Notes: generated by a model from the sequence alone, not told the origin. DNA of 64,000 nt from Beijerinckiaceae bacterium (GCA_004564215.1 CP024846.1:1922001-1986000); one strand, 5' to 3'. Counted from the first letter of the stretch, positions 35,554 through 44,720 are shown. Program-made: numbers and translations.

Positions 35554-36388
35554 CGGTGATCTTCTTCAGGAATCGAGGCAAAAAAACAGCGGCCGTTAAA
35601 ATGACGGCGCCAAAAAACGTGCTGATGACGTGAGAGTGGAATGCGCGAATCTAATCGCGGACGCGAGGGCGATGCCGGGTTAGCGCGGAATAGGCTTTTT
35701 GAACGCGCTTGGTCCGCTCACATTCGGTTGCAGGAAGCTGAGCAGGCGGACATTGGACAAAAGCCTTCACGGTCGTAAATCCCCCTTGGCTCCGGCACTA
35801 AGCCTCCGAAGCTTGTTTACGTCAACTCCAAAAGAAATCTTTCAATCCTGTGCGGCTATACCACCGCGTATACTACTACTCCACGCACACAGGAAGGTCT
35901 CGCGCAGAATTACTTCGGCTATGACCTTCGGCATCGTGTTTACGTAAGGTTAATACACGCCAAAATCGCGCTATTACACGCTGGACGCTCGAACAAACCG
36001 GAAAACGCACAGGAGGTCCGCCATGAACTCTTGAGTGAGCCAGATCCAGACCGGAATGAGACTGTAGCATAGGCAAGGCACTTCGCAAGCGGCGTTTAAA
36101 GAAAAAGTGACGAAGTGACGTTCCTCGACACAAACACGGCGACCCAACGAGCTTCTATAACCACCTGATTTCGCGGTCATCCCTTGAACCTCGAAAGGGT
36201 CGGAACGGGGATATCCGAGCCGTCCAAAATCGTCACAAAAAATTTTCATTTCGGCCCCGCGAGAACGAAGCAACCCCGCTCGTCCGCACGACGTCACGTA
36301 GCTTTAATGACAAGCCATTGAGTCCGATGGAAAATGGTTGAGCGATCATTGCACTGAAGAGTGCGAGCGAATTCGCGTCTTCTCAATG
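35554..36388. other. Gene-free 835-bp stretch between dnaA and rpsT
   Basis: No supported gene lies here, although small open frames exist on both strands. It must carry the dnaA promoter and 5' leader and may be part of an origin region. I could not find an exact DnaA box (TTATCCACA or its complement). Notable elements are GTTTACGT at about 35815 and 35938, the latter inside the palindrome TTACGTAA, and two similar ACACG-containing AT-rich motifs near 35950-35975. The AT content is higher than in flanking genes. Confidence 0.5.
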
Positions 36389-36419
36389 AAAAAAAAGGCC
36401 CGACACGCGCCAGGCCTTT
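36389..36419 (-). terminator. Intrinsic terminator of rpsT
   Basis: Read on the minus strand, 42 bases after the rpsT stop, AAAGGCC and GGCCTTT form a GC-capped hairpin with a 12-base loop, followed directly by a run of eight T. This is a textbook rho-independent terminator for rpsT. Confidence 0.8.
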
Positions 36420-36460
36420 GGGAACTTTTTCCAAGACTACTAATTCAGCGGTGCTGGATT

Positions 36461-36727
36461 TTATTTGCTCAGTGCGTTTACTCGCAGGCTTAGCCGTGAG
36501 ACTTTTCGCGCTGCCGAATTCCGATGCACTATTCCTTTCTGTGCCGCGCGCATAACGACGGGTTGCGCAACGAGCAAAGCGGCGGCGGCGGCCTCGCGGT
36601 CACCGGCGGCGATCGCTTCTTCGACCTTGCGCACATAGGTGCGCATCTGGCTGCGCCGTGACCGGTTGACCTTGGTCCGGCGTTCAATCTTGCGGACGGC
36701 CTTTTTGGCCGAAGTGGTATTCGCCAT
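36461..36727 (-). CDS. rpsT: 30S ribosomal protein S20
   Basis: An 88-residue basic helical protein: [17 protein letters not shown] at the start and [20 protein letters not shown] near the end are diagnostic for S20. It binds 16S rRNA early in assembly of the small subunit. Single-gene unit with an intrinsic terminator; its 5' leader holds a small hairpin (GGCTTCTC-TATA-GAGAAAGCC, about 36762-36782) that could serve autoregulation. rpsT ahead of dnaA is a common order in Hyphomicrobiales. Confidence 0.95.
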   Translation of the reverse strand: MANTTSAKKAVRKIERRTKVNRSRRSQMRTYVRKVEEAIAAGDREAAAAALLVAQPVVMRAAQKGIVHRNSAARKVSRLSLRVNALSK

Positions 36728-36987
36728 TAAAAATGTCCTGGGTAAGGGTCCCTGCGGAATGGCTTCTCTATAGAGAAAGCCGGTCAGGCGTAGCCTGAAA
36801 GGTGGCGCTAATAATCATGAACCAATCAATTCGTCAACGTTTGATGTCTGGGACGCAACTCCCGCCCGAGCCTCGCCGCTGCCCCGGGAAGCGCCCAAAC
36901 CATCTCTAAAGCGCGATCCTCTTTCGCTCACCCCTGTCGAGCATCCTCTAAAGCTTTCATATTTTTTGGAGAGAAGCACCGAAATTC

Positions 36988-37410
36988 TTGGCATCAGAAA
37001 TACACTTGATCTGCGCTTTGAAGCAGACAAGTACGGCCCTTATTAGCAATTTGCATTGCGACAAACGATTGGGAAACGCGAGCCCGTTCGATGTTATTTG
37101 GTTCGACGATTCAAAAAAAGACAAGGTTGCAGATGCCAAAATATATCAGCCCGCTTTGGAAATGACAGCTAAGCTCATTGCCGGATTCGAATCCCCTCTA
37201 GGTATGGAAGTGTTGGCGACCTTAGATTGGCTTCTCCACAAAGAAGGCATTTCGCCGGAACGGAATGCAGTCCGCATGGGTCTTGATGCGTGGGCGGGAG
37301 GCCAAAAAGCAGCTGAACGAAAACAACGACTCTTCGATGATCGACTAATCGAATTGGCACTTCAGCGGTTGAGCTCATATAAAGCGCCTTCTACGAGGTG
37401 CATTGCCTAA
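36988..37410 (+). pseudogene. DarG-like ADP-ribosyl-DNA antitoxin, C-terminal remnant
   Basis: Only the C-terminal domain of a DarG-type antitoxin is left. From about 37048 the translation reads LHCDKRLGNASPFDVIWFDD, then LIAGFESPLGMEVLATLDWLLHKEG and RLFDDRLIELALQRL; this follows the segment after the macrodomain of DarG, as I recall it, including the FESP-GMELLATVDWLL and RLFDD blocks. The N-terminal macrodomain that reverses DNA ADP-ribosylation is absent and the residues before LHCDKRL look like non-coding DNA read through. No darT is adjacent. The region is AT-richer than its surroundings, in line with a decayed, laterally acquired defence module. Confidence 0.6.
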
Positions 37411-37546
37411 GGGTTCCGATTGCGAGCGTCCATGCCGAATTGGTAAAGCTATATTCAAAGCGGGACGCCGCTCACGCTCGCGGATTGACTTCGTTCCGAC
37501 CGGCCCTACATGCTTGAGTCTCAGCTGAAGCAAACAGGAGCCGTCC

Positions 37547-37771
37547 GTGTTTCAGATCGAATTTGTTGGGATGAAGCGCGAGGGAGTCGCGCCCGAAGTC
37601 CTCGATCGGATGACGACCGATATGACCGATCTTCCTCACGTGATTGCGCACGCAAAGTCGCTGTTCTCCAATGCCGTGGCCCAGCGAGTCCATAAGCCGC
37701 TCCCGCATGGATTTCGAATCCTGGACACGCAAGGGATAGAAGTCGCGCGGTGGAGTATTGACGATTCTTGA
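37547..37771 (+). CDS. Small hypothetical protein
   Basis: A 74-residue frame starting at GTG with AGGAG seven bases upstream, so it is probably expressed. I do not recognise a family. The C-terminal half (HVIAHAKSLFSNAVAQRVHKPLPHGFRILD) is mixed helix and strand with a His/Lys-rich middle, and there is no signal peptide or membrane segment. It overlaps the start of the next gene by 14 bases, which suggests coupled translation with that exported protein. Confidence 0.45.
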   Translation: MFQIEFVGMKREGVAPEVLDRMTTDMTDLPHVIAHAKSLFSNAVAQRVHKPLPHGFRILDTQGIEVARWSIDDS

Positions 37772-38561
37772 CGCGCGGTCTCCGGCCCGACGTTCGCATC
37801 TCTTTGCCAAGACGCAGGTTTCGATTTGCCTTGTGATGCTGCTTATCGTCGCGGCGGGTCTGGCGCGTGCCGCCGAAGATTCCGGCGAGGTCAAACTGAG
37901 GACGCTGCCGCCGGTTACCGCAAGCGTCGCTGCGTTTCCCCGGCTTGTCGCCGGAGCGGACCCGGCTACTGTCGAGCGGATCAATAAAGCCTTGGCGCGC
38001 GGCGACGAGCGAGCGCGCAGCGCTGCAACAGACTGTGTCCGCCAGGGCCGAAACCACGGCGCATGGTCCCGCAAAGTTTCGGTCACGATGCGCGGGCCGC
38101 ATTATCTGAGCTTCGTCGCCGCTGACGATTGGTTTTGCGGCGGCGCCTATCCCGACACCGGCACGGTGGCGCTGGTTTTCGATTTAAGCACGGGCAAGCC
38201 GGTCGATTGGGGAAAACTGCTGCCGGAGCTGGTCAAGCATACGGGCACCGACACCGCGGGCGATGGATCGACCTTGGGCACCGTCTCGTCCGACCGGCTT
38301 TCAGAGCTCTATAGGGACGCCGCGAAACGGGGCGAAAGCGAACCGGAATGCGCCGACGCCCTTAAGGAAACCGAGCTGAATTTCCTGCTCTGGCCAGATG
38401 CGAAGCTGGATGGCTTGGTTCTCCAGCCGACCGGACTCATTCACGCGATTGCCGCTTGCGGCCCCGCGCGTCCGATTGCCTCGGAGACTTTGAAATCCCT
38501 CGGCGTCAATGCGGAGTTCATCGCGGCCATCGATACCGCCCATCGACAGGCGGGAAAATAG
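37758..38561 (+). CDS. Exported hypothetical protein, DUF3298/RsiV-like region
   Basis: A 267-residue protein. A hydrophobic segment (SICLVMLLIVAAGLARAAED) forms a signal peptide with a longer than usual N-terminal part, so the true start may be downstream of the TTG at 37758. The mature part includes SFVAADDWFCGGAYPDTGTVALVFDLSTGK and VDWGKLLPEL, resembling the DUF3298 lysozyme-binding type domain of RsiV-like proteins (family similarity only by local pattern). Five Cys residues suggest disulfides in the periplasm. Gene is followed by a convergent lytic transglycosylase. Confidence 0.6.
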   Translation: MTILDARSPARRSHLFAKTQVSICLVMLLIVAAGLARAAEDSGEVKLRTLPPVTASVAAFPRLVAGADPATVERINKALARGDERARSAATDCVRQGRNHGAWSRKVSVTMRGPHYLSFVAADDWFCGGAYPDTGTVALVFDLSTGKPVDWGKLLPELVKHTGTDTAGDGSTLGTVSSDRLSELYRDAAKRGESEPECADALKETELNFLLWPDAKLDGLVLQPTGLIHAIAACGPARPIASETLKSLGVNAEFIAAIDTAHRQAGK

Positions 38562-38583
38562 AGTTCGCGGACGCCAGCTTGCT

Positions 38584-39792
38584 TCACCGCCCCCTGAGCG
38601 CCGCCAGCACCGAGACAGAGGCGCGGCCGTTCGGCGAGAGGCCGGATTTGCTTTGAAAATCGGTGATTGCCTGTTTCGTCTTGGTTCCGATCACGCCATC
38701 GGCCTTGCCGTCGAGATCATAGCCGCGCCGCATGAGAAGCGTTTGCATCTCGCGGCGTTCCGCGCGCGACAGCCCCGGATCATTGGTTGGCCAAGCCGCG
38801 ACGAGTCCATGCTGGCCGCGCAGCCGGTCGGACAAAAGAGCGATCGCCAGCGCATAGGATTCCGCGGCATTATAGGAATAGATCGCATCGAAATTGCGGG
38901 TGACGAGAAAGGCTGGCCCGTTGGGGCCGGCAGGCAAAAGCAGGCCCGCGGCCGGGCCGCTGCCGAGAGGTCGGCCGTCGATGCGGGTCAAGCCCCGTGC
39001 GGCCCACGACGCCATCGCTTCCTTGCGGGTGCGGCCGGAAGGACCGGAATAATGCTCCGGCAGACGGACCTCAAATCCCCATACGCCGCCGGGGACCCAG
39101 CCGCCTTTTCGCAGATAGGCGGCGGTCGAACCCACCGCGTCGGGAACCGAATTGATGAGATCCTTGCGGCCATCGCCGTCGAGGTCCACGGCGGTTCGCA
39201 GAAAGGTCGAGGGCATGAACTGGGTATGCCCGAAGGCCCCGGCCCAGGAGCCGTTGAATTGGGCCGGATCAATGTCACCGTGCTGGATGATTTTGAGGGT
39301 GGCGATGAATTCGGACCGGAAATAATTCTGCCGGCTGCCGCCGCAAGAAAGGGTGGCGAGCGATTGCACGACCGGACGCGTTCCAAAACTGCGCCCGAAA
39401 TCCGATTCGACGCCCCAAACGGCGGTGATCGTTGCCTGATCGACGCCGTAGCGGCTTTCGGCCAGAGCCAGCGCCTGACTCCAGCGGCTCATCATGGCGC
39501 GGCCGTCACTGACTCTTTCGTCATCAACGAGGCCGGCAAGATAATCCCAAATCGGCGTCTTGAACTCGGGCTGGACTTGCGCCATGGCGAGAACGTCGGG
39601 ATTGGGCTCAAGCCCCCGCGTCACGCGGTCGAAAGTGGCGGCGTCGACTCCGCTCGCCAGCGCGGTGCTGCGAAGGCCCGCCAGACACTCCGAGAAACCA
39701 GCTGCGTTGGCTTCCGGGGCGGAGAGGAGGGCAAGGCTTAAAGTAATGCAGCTCGCGTATTTCGGCATGGTCCGCGCTTTGGTGGTCAGCAC
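38584..39792 (-). CDS. Lytic murein transglycosylase, MltB family, with peptidoglycan-binding domain
   Basis: A 402-residue exported enzyme that cleaves peptidoglycan glycan strands with formation of 1,6-anhydro-muramic acid. Signal peptide MPKYASCITLSLALLSAPEANA (from about residue 9); catalytic Glu in AVWGVESDFG, with HTQFMPSTFLRTAVDLDGDG and YAVALLSDRL-type motifs of MltB; a C-terminal PG-binding-1 domain (LLMRRGYDLDGKADGVIGTKT). I took the GTG at 39792 because AAGGA lies six bases upstream; ATG 39768 is the alternative. Confidence 0.9.
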   Translation of the reverse strand: MLTTKARTMPKYASCITLSLALLSAPEANAAGFSECLAGLRSTALASGVDAATFDRVTRGLEPNPDVLAMAQVQPEFKTPIWDYLAGLVDDERVSDGRAMMSRWSQALALAESRYGVDQATITAVWGVESDFGRSFGTRPVVQSLATLSCGGSRQNYFRSEFIATLKIIQHGDIDPAQFNGSWAGAFGHTQFMPSTFLRTAVDLDGDGRKDLINSVPDAVGSTAAYLRKGGWVPGGVWGFEVRLPEHYSGPSGRTRKEAMASWAARGLTRIDGRPLGSGPAAGLLLPAGPNGPAFLVTRNFDAIYSYNAAESYALAIALLSDRLRGQHGLVAAWPTNDPGLSRAERREMQTLLMRRGYDLDGKADGVIGTKTKQAITDFQSKSGLSPNGRASVSVLAALRGR

Positions 39793-39882
39793 AATGGTCC
39801 TTCCCTGTTGCTCATCCGATTTCTGCGCGCTGAACCATGCGGGAGCAAAGCAGGGCTGGCAAGCGTGGACCCTGCGGTTTGG

Positions 39883-40263
39883 CTAGGCCGCGAGCAGACG
39901 CTGGACTTCGTTGACTAAGTCTTTGAGGTGGAACGGTTTGGAAAGGACCTTGGCTTGCGGCGGCGCATTATTGTCGGGGTTTAGGGCGACAGCCGCGAAG
40001 CCGGTAATGAACATCACCTTAATGTCGGGGTCGAGTTCCGTCGCGCGCCGCGCCAGTTCGATGCCGTCCATCTCTGGCATGACGATATCGGTCAGGAGCA
40101 ATTCGAATGGCTCCTCGCGCAACCGGTGATAGGCCGACATTCCATTGTCGAACGAGGCCACCACATAGCCGGCGTTCTGGAGCGCCTTGCCGAGAAAGCG
40201 GCGCATGTCATTATCGTCTTCGGCCAGCAGGATCTTGTAATTGATGGTAATATACTCGTTCAT
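39883..40263 (-). CDS. cpdR: Single-domain response regulator CpdR
   Basis: A 126-residue receiver domain without an output domain. The acidic pocket is LLAEDDND, phospho-acceptor Asp sits in LLTDIVMPEMDG, and the switch Thr and Lys in FITGFAAVAL and VLSKPFHL. This follows Caulobacter CpdR almost throughout. CpdR, when unphosphorylated, primes the ClpXP protease to degrade PdeA and CtrA in the alphaproteobacterial cell-cycle circuit controlled by CckA-ChpT. The ATG follows GAGG at about nine bases. Divergent from the N-formylglutamate amidohydrolase gene. Confidence 0.9.
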   Translation of the reverse strand: MNEYITINYKILLAEDDNDMRRFLGKALQNAGYVVASFDNGMSAYHRLREEPFELLLTDIVMPEMDGIELARRATELDPDIKVMFITGFAAVALNPDNNAPPQAKVLSKPFHLKDLVNEVQRLLAA

Positions 40264-40469
40264 GGGGGGTGCCTCGCAAGTCGAACCATCAAAACGCCCC
40301 CTGGTAAAAATCGAGTGAAAATCGGTTCGTTTTGCTTTAAGCGTTGATTTTTTCCTACCAAGTTGCACATTCGCACCGCCGGAACAGCGCTGGATAGGCT
40401 TCGATGTCCCTGACAAATTGGTTGGCTGCCAAGGGTTTCGGAGGTGCGAAGCTCCGGAAGGGAGACTTG

Positions 40470-41408
40470 ATGGAGTCAAAGCCGTCGGACGCAGCGGAAC
40501 CGCATGAGCCGGAACTCGATCCGCCGTTCGAGGTCTTGGAGCCGGCCCAACTGACATGTCCGCTGGTTTTTTCGTCTCCCCATTCCGGCGACATCTATCC
40601 ACGCCGGTTTCTGGATTCGACCAAGCTGGACCAGGCGGCGCTTCGCCGGTCGGAAGACGCTTTCGTTGATACTTTATTCGCAGGCGTCACGGCCTTGGGC
40701 GCCCCTCTCGTCAGAGCCCGCTTCCCGCGTGCCTATCTCGATCTCAATCGGGAGCCTTACGAGTTGGATCCGCGGATGTTCGATGGCCGGCTGCCCGCGT
40801 TCGCCAATACCCGTTCGCTGCGAGTGGCCGGAGGACTGGGGACGATCGCCCGGGTTGTCGGTCAGGCGCAAGAAATCTATGGGGCCCGGCTGCCGGTCAG
40901 CGAAGCGCTGGGCCGGATCGAAAAGCTCTACAAGCCCTACCATGAATGCTTACGTCTGCTGCTTGACAGGGCGAGAAATAGCTTTGGCGTTGCGGTTCTC
41001 ATCGACTGCCATTCGATGCCCTCGGGCGCTCTCCAATTGGGAGCAGCTGGGGTGGTTGGAAAAATCCCGACCGGGCCAAAGCCGGATTTCGTTGTGGGCG
41101 ACCGCTTCGGAACCAGCTGTGCCGTTGCCTTTGTCGATACCGTGGAGTATGAACTGCGTCGGCTCGGCTACGCGGTGCAGCGGAACAAGCCCTATGCTGG
41201 CGGCTTTATCACGGAACATTACGGCCATCCGGCAGGCGACTGCCATGCCATGCAAATCGAAATAAGCCGGGCGCTTTACATGGATGAGCGGGCGGTGCGG
41301 CGGGGCGAGAAATTCGATAGGGTCGCCGCCGATCTGACCCAGCTGGCGGGGGCGCTTGCGGAAGCCGCTGCAGGGTTCCGCGACCGTCATCGTGCCGCGG
41401 CGGAATAA
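40470..41408 (+). CDS. N-formylglutamate amidohydrolase family
   Basis: A 312-residue cytosolic zinc hydrolase. The block LVFSSPHSGDIYP, then DLNREPYELDPRMFDG, LIDCHSMPSGA and FITEHYGHPAGDCHAMQIEISR carry the metal-binding His/Glu residues of this family. It would convert N-formyl-L-glutamate to glutamate and formate, the last step of one histidine degradation route, but many alphaproteobacteria carry it far from hut genes, as here, and its physiological substrate is open. Start at ATG 40470 with AAGGGAG seven bases ahead; the upstream codons from 40404 are rejected. Frequently adjacent to cpdR in Rhizobiales. Confidence 0.85.
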   Translation: MESKPSDAAEPHEPELDPPFEVLEPAQLTCPLVFSSPHSGDIYPRRFLDSTKLDQAALRRSEDAFVDTLFAGVTALGAPLVRARFPRAYLDLNREPYELDPRMFDGRLPAFANTRSLRVAGGLGTIARVVGQAQEIYGARLPVSEALGRIEKLYKPYHECLRLLLDRARNSFGVAVLIDCHSMPSGALQLGAAGVVGKIPTGPKPDFVVGDRFGTSCAVAFVDTVEYELRRLGYAVQRNKPYAGGFITEHYGHPAGDCHAMQIEISRALYMDERAVRRGEKFDRVAADLTQLAGALAEAAAGFRDRHRAAAE

Positions 41409-41713
41409 ATAAAGGGGCCGCCTGCGTTACCACAAGCGGCCCAAGTCTAGGGAGGAAACGCCCAAGGAGGGCATCGACGGCAACACCGTTGCCGCATTGC
41501 AATAATATGCACGTGCACTGCACAAAAAGCAACCCCTGCTGACCTATTTTTTCGAACGAGCCGGTGACATTCTTGGATCTCGTTTTCTAAGGCTTTGTTT
41601 TGGTTAGGTTTATCTTGCTCTCAAAGTCGAGCCTAAAATTGTCTCGATGCCATGGCTCAATCGAAAGTTGAGCTCCGGCGCACTCGACGGCGCCGGCCTT
41701 GCATAGCTTGCGG

Positions 41714-41830
41714 CTAGAGCATGTTCCGAAAAAGTTGACCGATTTTTTCGATCAGAACATGCTCCAACTCGTTGAACTTGAGCGTTTCCTTTTCGATCAG
41801 ATGATTCCATCTGATCGGGAAGCGCTCTAG
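41714..41830. repeat. TA-flanked palindromic repeat (MITE-like)
   Basis: A 117-base unit with terminal CTAGAGC and GCTCTAG. Inside are two hairpins: GAGCATGTTC and GAACATGCTC (41717-41726 and 41754-41763), and CGATCAGATG and CATCTGATCG. TA at each outer end fits an IS630-type target. The rest of the gap 41409-41886 holds no gene. It begins before hisN and ends about 55 bases from its start. Confidence 0.6.
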
Positions 41831-41886
41831 GGGAGCGACCCGTAACGAGCGGATTGCCACAACCGCCAATCGGAAAATAACCAGCC

Positions 41887-42684
41887 ATGACCGCCGTGGA
41901 TTTCGCCGCTTTCGTCGACAAGCTCGCCGATGTGGCAACCGAGACGATTTTGCCGTTCTTCCGCACGGCCCTCTGCGCCGAGGACAAAAATATCGGCGGG
42001 ATGTTCGATCCCGTGACGGAGGCGGATCGGGCTGCCGAGACCGCCATGCGCCGTCTGATTGAGGCCACCTTCCCGAATCACGGCATTATCGGCGAGGAGT
42101 TCGGATCGGTGCGGGCCGATGCCGAATATATTTGGGTTCTCGACCCGATCGATGGCACCAAGAGTTTTATCGCCGGAATGCCGGTCTGGGGAAGTTTGAT
42201 CGGGCTCTTGCATCAGGGCTGTCCGACCTACGGAATGATGGTCCAGCCCTTCACGCAAGAGCGATTCGTGGGCGATGGACGCCGGGCAAGTTGGCGGGGT
42301 CCGGGCCATGATCGGCGGCCCACCGAGCGCAAACTCAAGACCCGCCTTGCACCAAGTCTTGCCAAAGCCACTTTGATGACGACGTCGCCACTGCTCTACA
42401 CTGAGGCTAAACTTGAGCTGTTTCGCCGGATCGAGGCCAAAACACGGCTGTCGCGGTATGGGGGCGACTGTTATGCCCTGGCGATGCTGGCCGCCGGCCA
42501 TGTGGATTGCGTAATCGAATCGGGACTAAAGCCCTACGACATCGTGCCCTTGGTGCCGATCATCGAGGGCGCGGGGGGAATCGTGACTTGCTGGGATGGG
42601 GGCAGTCCGGCGAAGGGCGGCGATATTGTCGCCTCTGGCGACGCCCGGGTTCATGAGGAAGTCTTGAAGCTGCTGCAGGCGTAG
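41887..42684 (+). CDS. hisN: Histidinol-phosphatase, inositol-monophosphatase type
   Basis: A 265-residue Mg-dependent phosphatase of the IMPase fold. Metal-binding residues are in GEEFG (about 72), WVLDPIDGTKSFI (84-97) and YDIVPLVPIIEGAGG near the C-terminus. Many alphaproteobacteria use this HisN type instead of the HisB-N or PHP histidinol-phosphatase for histidine synthesis; inositol-phosphate or 3'-phosphoadenosine phosphatase activity is an alternative. The ATG is at 41887, close behind a palindromic repeat. Confidence 0.82.
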   Translation: MTAVDFAAFVDKLADVATETILPFFRTALCAEDKNIGGMFDPVTEADRAAETAMRRLIEATFPNHGIIGEEFGSVRADAEYIWVLDPIDGTKSFIAGMPVWGSLIGLLHQGCPTYGMMVQPFTQERFVGDGRRASWRGPGHDRRPTERKLKTRLAPSLAKATLMTTSPLLYTEAKLELFRRIEAKTRLSRYGGDCYALAMLAAGHVDCVIESGLKPYDIVPLVPIIEGAGGIVTCWDGGSPAKGGDIVASGDARVHEEVLKLLQA

Positions 42685-42714
42685 CGCGCTTCGATGACCG
42701 ACTTCCGATAAGAC

Positions 42715-42820
42715 CTAGAGCATTTTCAAGCGAAGTGGATACCTGTTCGCGTTAAGAAAATGCGACAAAACAAAGGGTTAGAGCTGCTTTCCGATTCCAT
42801 CGGATCGGAAAGCACTCTAA
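42715..42820. repeat. TA-flanked palindromic repeat (MITE-like)
   Basis: A 106-base unit beginning CTAGAGC and ending GCACTCTAA, with a perfect inner hairpin GCTTTCCGAT / ATCGGAAAGC (42786-42795 and 42804-42813). It shares outer ends with the 41.7 kb repeat but not the centre. It lies between hisN and pntB. Confidence 0.55.
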
Positions 42821-42826
42821 GTCTCC

Positions 42827-42865
42827 GAGAGCATGGCCCGGGCTCGAGGCACGGATCATGCTCTC
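42827..42865. terminator. Hairpin between convergent hisN and pntB, candidate terminator
   Basis: GAGAGCATG (42827-42835) and CATGCTCTC (42857-42865) form perfect nine-base arms in the gap between convergent genes. No T-run follows on either strand, so it may slow RNA polymerase or simply be part of the adjacent repeat. Confidence 0.35.
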
Positions 42866-42877
42866 GCGGTGTTTTAT

Positions 42878-44284
42878 CTATCCCATCGCCTTCAAAATGC
42901 TGTCGACCATTTTCTTGGCGTCGCCGAACAGCATCAACGTGTTGTTCCGGAAGAACAGTTCGTTTTCGACGCCGGCATAGCCAGAACCCATGCCGCGTTT
43001 GACGAAGAGCACGGTTTTGGCGAGTTCGACGTCGAGGATCGGCATGCCATAGATCGGCGAGGACGAATCGGTCTTCGCGGCGGGGTTTGTCACGTCATTG
43101 GCACCAATCACAAAAGCCACGTCGGCGTCGGCGAACTCGGGATTGATATCGGTGAGTTCGAAGACTTCGTCGTAAGGCACGTTGGCTTCGGCGAGCAGCA
43201 CGTTCATATGTCCCGGCATGCGCCCCGCGACCGGGTGAATGGCGTATTTCACGTCGATGCCCTTGGCCTTCAAGACGTCGGCCATTTCCCGCAAGCTGTG
43301 CTGCGCCTGGGCCACCGCCATGCCGTAGCCGGGCACGACAATGACTTTTTTCGCGGCGAGCAGGATTTTTGCGGCTTCTTCCGCGGAGCCCTGCTTTACC
43401 GGCCGGGTCTCGGCTTCACCGATTCCGGCGGGTGCGGCGGCTTCCACCCCGAACCCGCCAAGGATGACCGAGATGAAGGAGCGGTTCATGCCCTTGCACA
43501 TGACGTAGGAAAGAATGGCGCCGGATGAGCCGACGAGCGCGCCGGTGATGATCAGGGCCAAATTCGCAAGGGTGAAACCGACGGCGGCCGCAGCCCATCC
43601 CGAATAGGAATTGAGCATCGAGATAACGACCGGCATATCGGCGCCGCCGATCGGCACGATGAGCAGAACGCCCAGCGCGAAGGCCACCAACACGATCAGC
43701 CAGAAAACCAGATGCGCTTCGGTTCCGATGAAAGCGAAAATGAAGATCGCAAGCAAGATACCGAGACCGATATTGATCGCATGGCGGTTCGGCAGAAGAA
43801 TGGGGTTGCCGGTCATCCGTCCGTCAAGCTTCAAGAACGCGATCACCGAGCCGGTAAAGGTGATGGCGCCGATCGCCGCTCCAAGCGACATTTCCAACAA
43901 GGTCGAGCCATGCATCGAACCGGGGATGCCGAGGCCGAAGCCCTGCGGCGCGTAAAGCGCGCTCGCCGCGACGAGCACCGCGGCAAGGCCGATCAAAGCG
44001 TGGAAGAGGGCGACAAGTTGGGGCATCGCCGTCATCTGAATGGTGCGGGCGCGCCATACGCCGATGGAGCCGCCGATCCCAACGGCAAGCACCACCCACA
44101 GAAACGAGAAGAATCCCCAGGGCAATTGATAGAGGAGCGTGGTCGCCGCCGCTATCGACATGCCGATAATGCCGAAGCGATTGCCTTGCCGTGCGGTTTC
44201 CGGCGAGGACAGTCCCCGCAGGGCGAGAATAAAAAGCACGCCCGAGGTAAGATAAAGAAGGGCTGCGATATTTCCGTTCAACAT
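42878..44284 (-). CDS. pntB: NAD(P) transhydrogenase subunit beta
   Basis: A 468-residue inner-membrane protein. About nine helices (residues 4-270) lead to the NADP-binding domain III, whose VVPGYGMAVAQAQHSLREM and VAEANVPYDEVFEL-type segments and C-terminal GDAKKMVD are typical of PntB. With the two alpha-subunit parts it couples proton re-entry to NADPH formation. ATG 44284 lies four bases from the pntAB stop; an extension upstream is rejected because it overlaps that gene. Last gene of the operon. Confidence 0.93.
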   Translation of the reverse strand: MLNGNIAALLYLTSGVLFILALRGLSSPETARQGNRFGIIGMSIAAATTLLYQLPWGFFSFLWVVLAVGIGGSIGVWRARTIQMTAMPQLVALFHALIGLAAVLVAASALYAPQGFGLGIPGSMHGSTLLEMSLGAAIGAITFTGSVIAFLKLDGRMTGNPILLPNRHAINIGLGILLAIFIFAFIGTEAHLVFWLIVLVAFALGVLLIVPIGGADMPVVISMLNSYSGWAAAAVGFTLANLALIITGALVGSSGAILSYVMCKGMNRSFISVILGGFGVEAAAPAGIGEAETRPVKQGSAEEAAKILLAAKKVIVVPGYGMAVAQAQHSLREMADVLKAKGIDVKYAIHPVAGRMPGHMNVLLAEANVPYDEVFELTDINPEFADADVAFVIGANDVTNPAAKTDSSSPIYGMPILDVELAKTVLFVKRGMGSGYAGVENELFFRNNTLMLFGDAKKMVDSILKAMG

Positions 44285-44288
44285 CGAC

Positions 44289-44720
44289 TCAGCCCTTTTT
44301 CTTGAACATGGACAGCATCCGCTCGGTGACGAGGAAGCCGCCAAAAATATTGACCGAAGCAAGGGTCAGGGCGAGAAAACCGAACAGCCGCGCCGTGCCC
44401 GCACCGTCGCCGCTATCGGAATTGATGCCGGCCGACAGAAGCGCGCCGACGACAATGACCGAGGAGATCGCGTTGGTCACCGACATCAGCGGCGTATGCA
44501 GCGAAGGTGTCACCGCCCAAACGACATAATAGCCCACGACGACGGCGAGGACGAAGATCGCCAGTCTGAAAACGAACGGATCGATGGCTCCGCCACTGGC
44601 AGCCGCGGCGCCTGCGGCAAGCTGGTCGGCATAGGCCTGCGCGGTTTCGGCTGCATGCCGCGCCGCCTGGGCCGCGGCCTGTATCTTTTCCATCAAGTTC
44701 GGATCGACTTCGACTGCCAT
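44289..44720 (-). CDS. pntAB: NAD(P) transhydrogenase alpha subunit, membrane part
   Basis: A 143-residue protein. After a charged Ala-rich N-terminal helix (residues 8-38) come three membrane helices: [39 protein letters not shown] and [20 protein letters not shown]. The [17 protein letters not shown] motif contributes to the proton channel. It is the separate membrane domain of the split alpha subunit as in Rhodospirillum rubrum. Between pntAA and pntB in the operon. Confidence 0.92.
   Translation of the reverse strand: MAVEVDPNLMEKIQAAAQAARHAAETAQAYADQLAAGAAAASGGAIDPFVFRLAIFVLAVVVGYYVVWAVTPSLHTPLMSVTNAISSVIVVGALLSAGINSDSGDGAGTARLFGFLALTLASVNIFGGFLVTERMLSMFKKKG

Noticed and set aside
35554..36388. 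Replication origin upstream of dnaA
   Set aside because: Position is suggestive, but no exact DnaA boxes and no other origin marks are visible.
36900..36960. CTCTAAAG-containing segment resembling the palindromic repeats
   Set aside because: Only partial similarity and no full inverted repeat; too degenerate to count as a copy.
41415..41442. Hairpin GGGCCGC/GCGGCCC after the amidohydrolase
   Set aside because: No T-run in the direction of the gene; insufficient for a terminator call.
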